From Mesorhizobium koreense (GTDB lineage: Bacteria > Pseudomonadota > Alphaproteobacteria > Rhizobiales > Rhizobiaceae), in the NCBI RefSeq assembly GCF_031656215.1, contig NZ_CP134228.1:1550001-1614000 (forward strand): a stretch of DNA of 64,000 bases, read 5' to 3'. Under the pieces are notes generated by a model. That model was not told the DNA's origin, did no database searches, and was given only the letters and a program-made list of their open reading frames with translations. Position numbers and translations under genes: made by a program. Numbering within the stretch: position 1 is the stretch's first letter; every line of letters begins with the position of its first letter. Shown here piece after piece: positions 63,463 to 64,000 of this stretch.

Positions 63463-64000
63463 ATGCACCTTAAGACAATAATCGGCTGCGCGGTGCTGGT
63501 GCCGCTGACCTATGCCAGCCCCCTTCTTGCCCAGGAAAATGCCGGCCGGACGGCGGCCGAGATGCCGTCAACGCTTCTGGCGTTCAACGTTCCGGGACTG
63601 GAGACGGCTCGGCGCGCGGCCCCACGAAACACCGTTACGCTGGCACAGGCGGTGGAGCCCCAGGTCAACGATCTGCAGGAGCAGGTCAGGAAGTTGAACG
63701 GGAAGGTCGAGGAACTCAACTTCCAGATCATCCAGATGCAGGACCAGATGCGCAAGCAGCAGCAGGACAACGAGTTCCGCTTCGAGCAGCTCGAGAAGAA
63801 GCGCACGGACGCCGGCGCGGATGCCGGCACCGATGTCGCCCGTTCCGATACGGGCGCCAATGCCGGCCGCGTCGGGCGGGACGCTGGGTCTTCCAGCGGG
63901 GACGTCAAAAGCATCATCGATGCGTCCGGCGACACATCCGGCGGTTCCGTGGCGAGCGGCAATCCGGATGATGAAAAGCTCGGTGCGCCGCCCAGGAATT
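63463..64000 (+). CDS. cpoB: Tol-Pal system protein CpoB/YbgF, 5' part
   Basis: Open from ATG 63463 to the window edge (179 codons seen). Signal peptide (MHLKTIIGCAVLVPLTYASP), then a polar region, then a coiled coil (QVNDLQEQVRKLNGKVEELN; IIQMQDQMRKQQQDNEFRFE), as in CpoB, which coordinates outer-membrane constriction with PBP1B. The C-terminal TPR domain lies outside the window. The Asp/Gly/Ala-rich linker after the coil is longer than usual. Confidence 0.9.
   Translation, partial: MHLKTIIGCAVLVPLTYASPLLAQENAGRTAAEMPSTLLAFNVPGLETARRAAPRNTVTLAQAVEPQVNDLQEQVRKLNGKVEELNFQIIQMQDQMRKQQQDNEFRFEQLEKKRTDAGADAGTDVARSDTGANAGRVGRDAGSSSGDVKSIIDASGDTSGGSVASGNPDDEKLGAPPRN

Noticed and set aside
1-64000. 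CRISPR arrays, tRNA, rRNA
   Set aside because: No regularly spaced repeats or tRNA/rRNA-like sequences were noticed on either strand while reading. The element lies in gapR, not in a tRNA gene.

Overview
The window looks like a chromosomal segment of an alphaproteobacterium of the order Hyphomicrobiales (Rhizobiales), most like Mesorhizobium and its relatives. The grounds are high GC outside the island, a DUF1244-gapR pair, RcdA, the ruvCAB and tol-pal clusters, RIME-like palindromes and many high-affinity ABC importers. No rRNA, tRNA or CRISPR was seen. Region 1 (1-12439) is the most unusual part. A host gapR gene (DUF2312, nucleoid-associated protein) is cut in two: its first 50 codons lie at 291-440 and its last 38 codons at 12323-12439. 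Between them sits an 11.9 kb element (441-12322) with short inverted ends (TAATCCCC / GGAGATTA) and related flanking hexamers (GGGTTC / GGCTTC). Just inside its left end the element carries a complete, diverged gapR of the same length (544-804), which would replace the gene it breaks. Next to it is a translationally overlapping three-gene recombinase operon (6616 to 886, minus strand) with the layout of the gammaproteobacterial GmtY-GmtZ-GmtX mobile trio (also compare Tn554 TnpABC). A third, very large tyrosine recombinase lies at the right end. A small low-GC cargo zone lies between them: a broken ORF, two hypotheticals, and a divergent XRE repressor with palindromic operators. Region 2 (12588-20737) holds an Rrf2-type regulator with a sulfate ABC importer (sbp, cysT, cysW, cysA), a tripartite tricarboxylate transporter (tctCBA) and msrB. 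Region 3 (20857-30532) holds a NhaD/CitMHS-type antiporter, a CoxE-like VWA protein, a complete branched-chain amino acid ABC operon (livJGFHM-like), a GNAT enzyme and a MoxR ATPase. The VWA and MoxR genes, usually neighbours, are separated by the liv operon. Region 4 (30636-41309) holds a small secreted Cys-repeat protein, a 6S RNA gene upstream of ygfA, then ymdB, terC, yebC, rpmE, an MsbA-type exporter, an AbrB/PIN toxin-antitoxin pair, DUF1304, DUF167 and a MotA/OmpA-type inner-membrane pair. Region 5 (41443-53319) holds a polar amino acid ABC importer, a lipoprotein DUF900 hydrolase, suhB, efp, a Sel1-repeat protein with a ThiE-like protein, a TSUP permease, an alpha/beta hydrolase and an acyl-CoA synthetase. 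Region 6 (53320-64000) holds two consensus CtrA boxes, a candidate sRNA and rcdA. Then comes a ruvC-ruvA-ruvB operon interrupted by two separate AbrB/PIN modules, one in each gap, followed by ybgC-tolQ-tolR-tolA-tolB-pal-cpoB (the last cut by the window edge). CtrA-type half-sites lie in front of tolQ. The CtrA sites, RcdA and the Tol-Pal division machinery together suggest cell-cycle control of this end of the window; this is inference from motifs. GapR is also tied to chromosome replication and cell cycle, so the insertion into it is notable.
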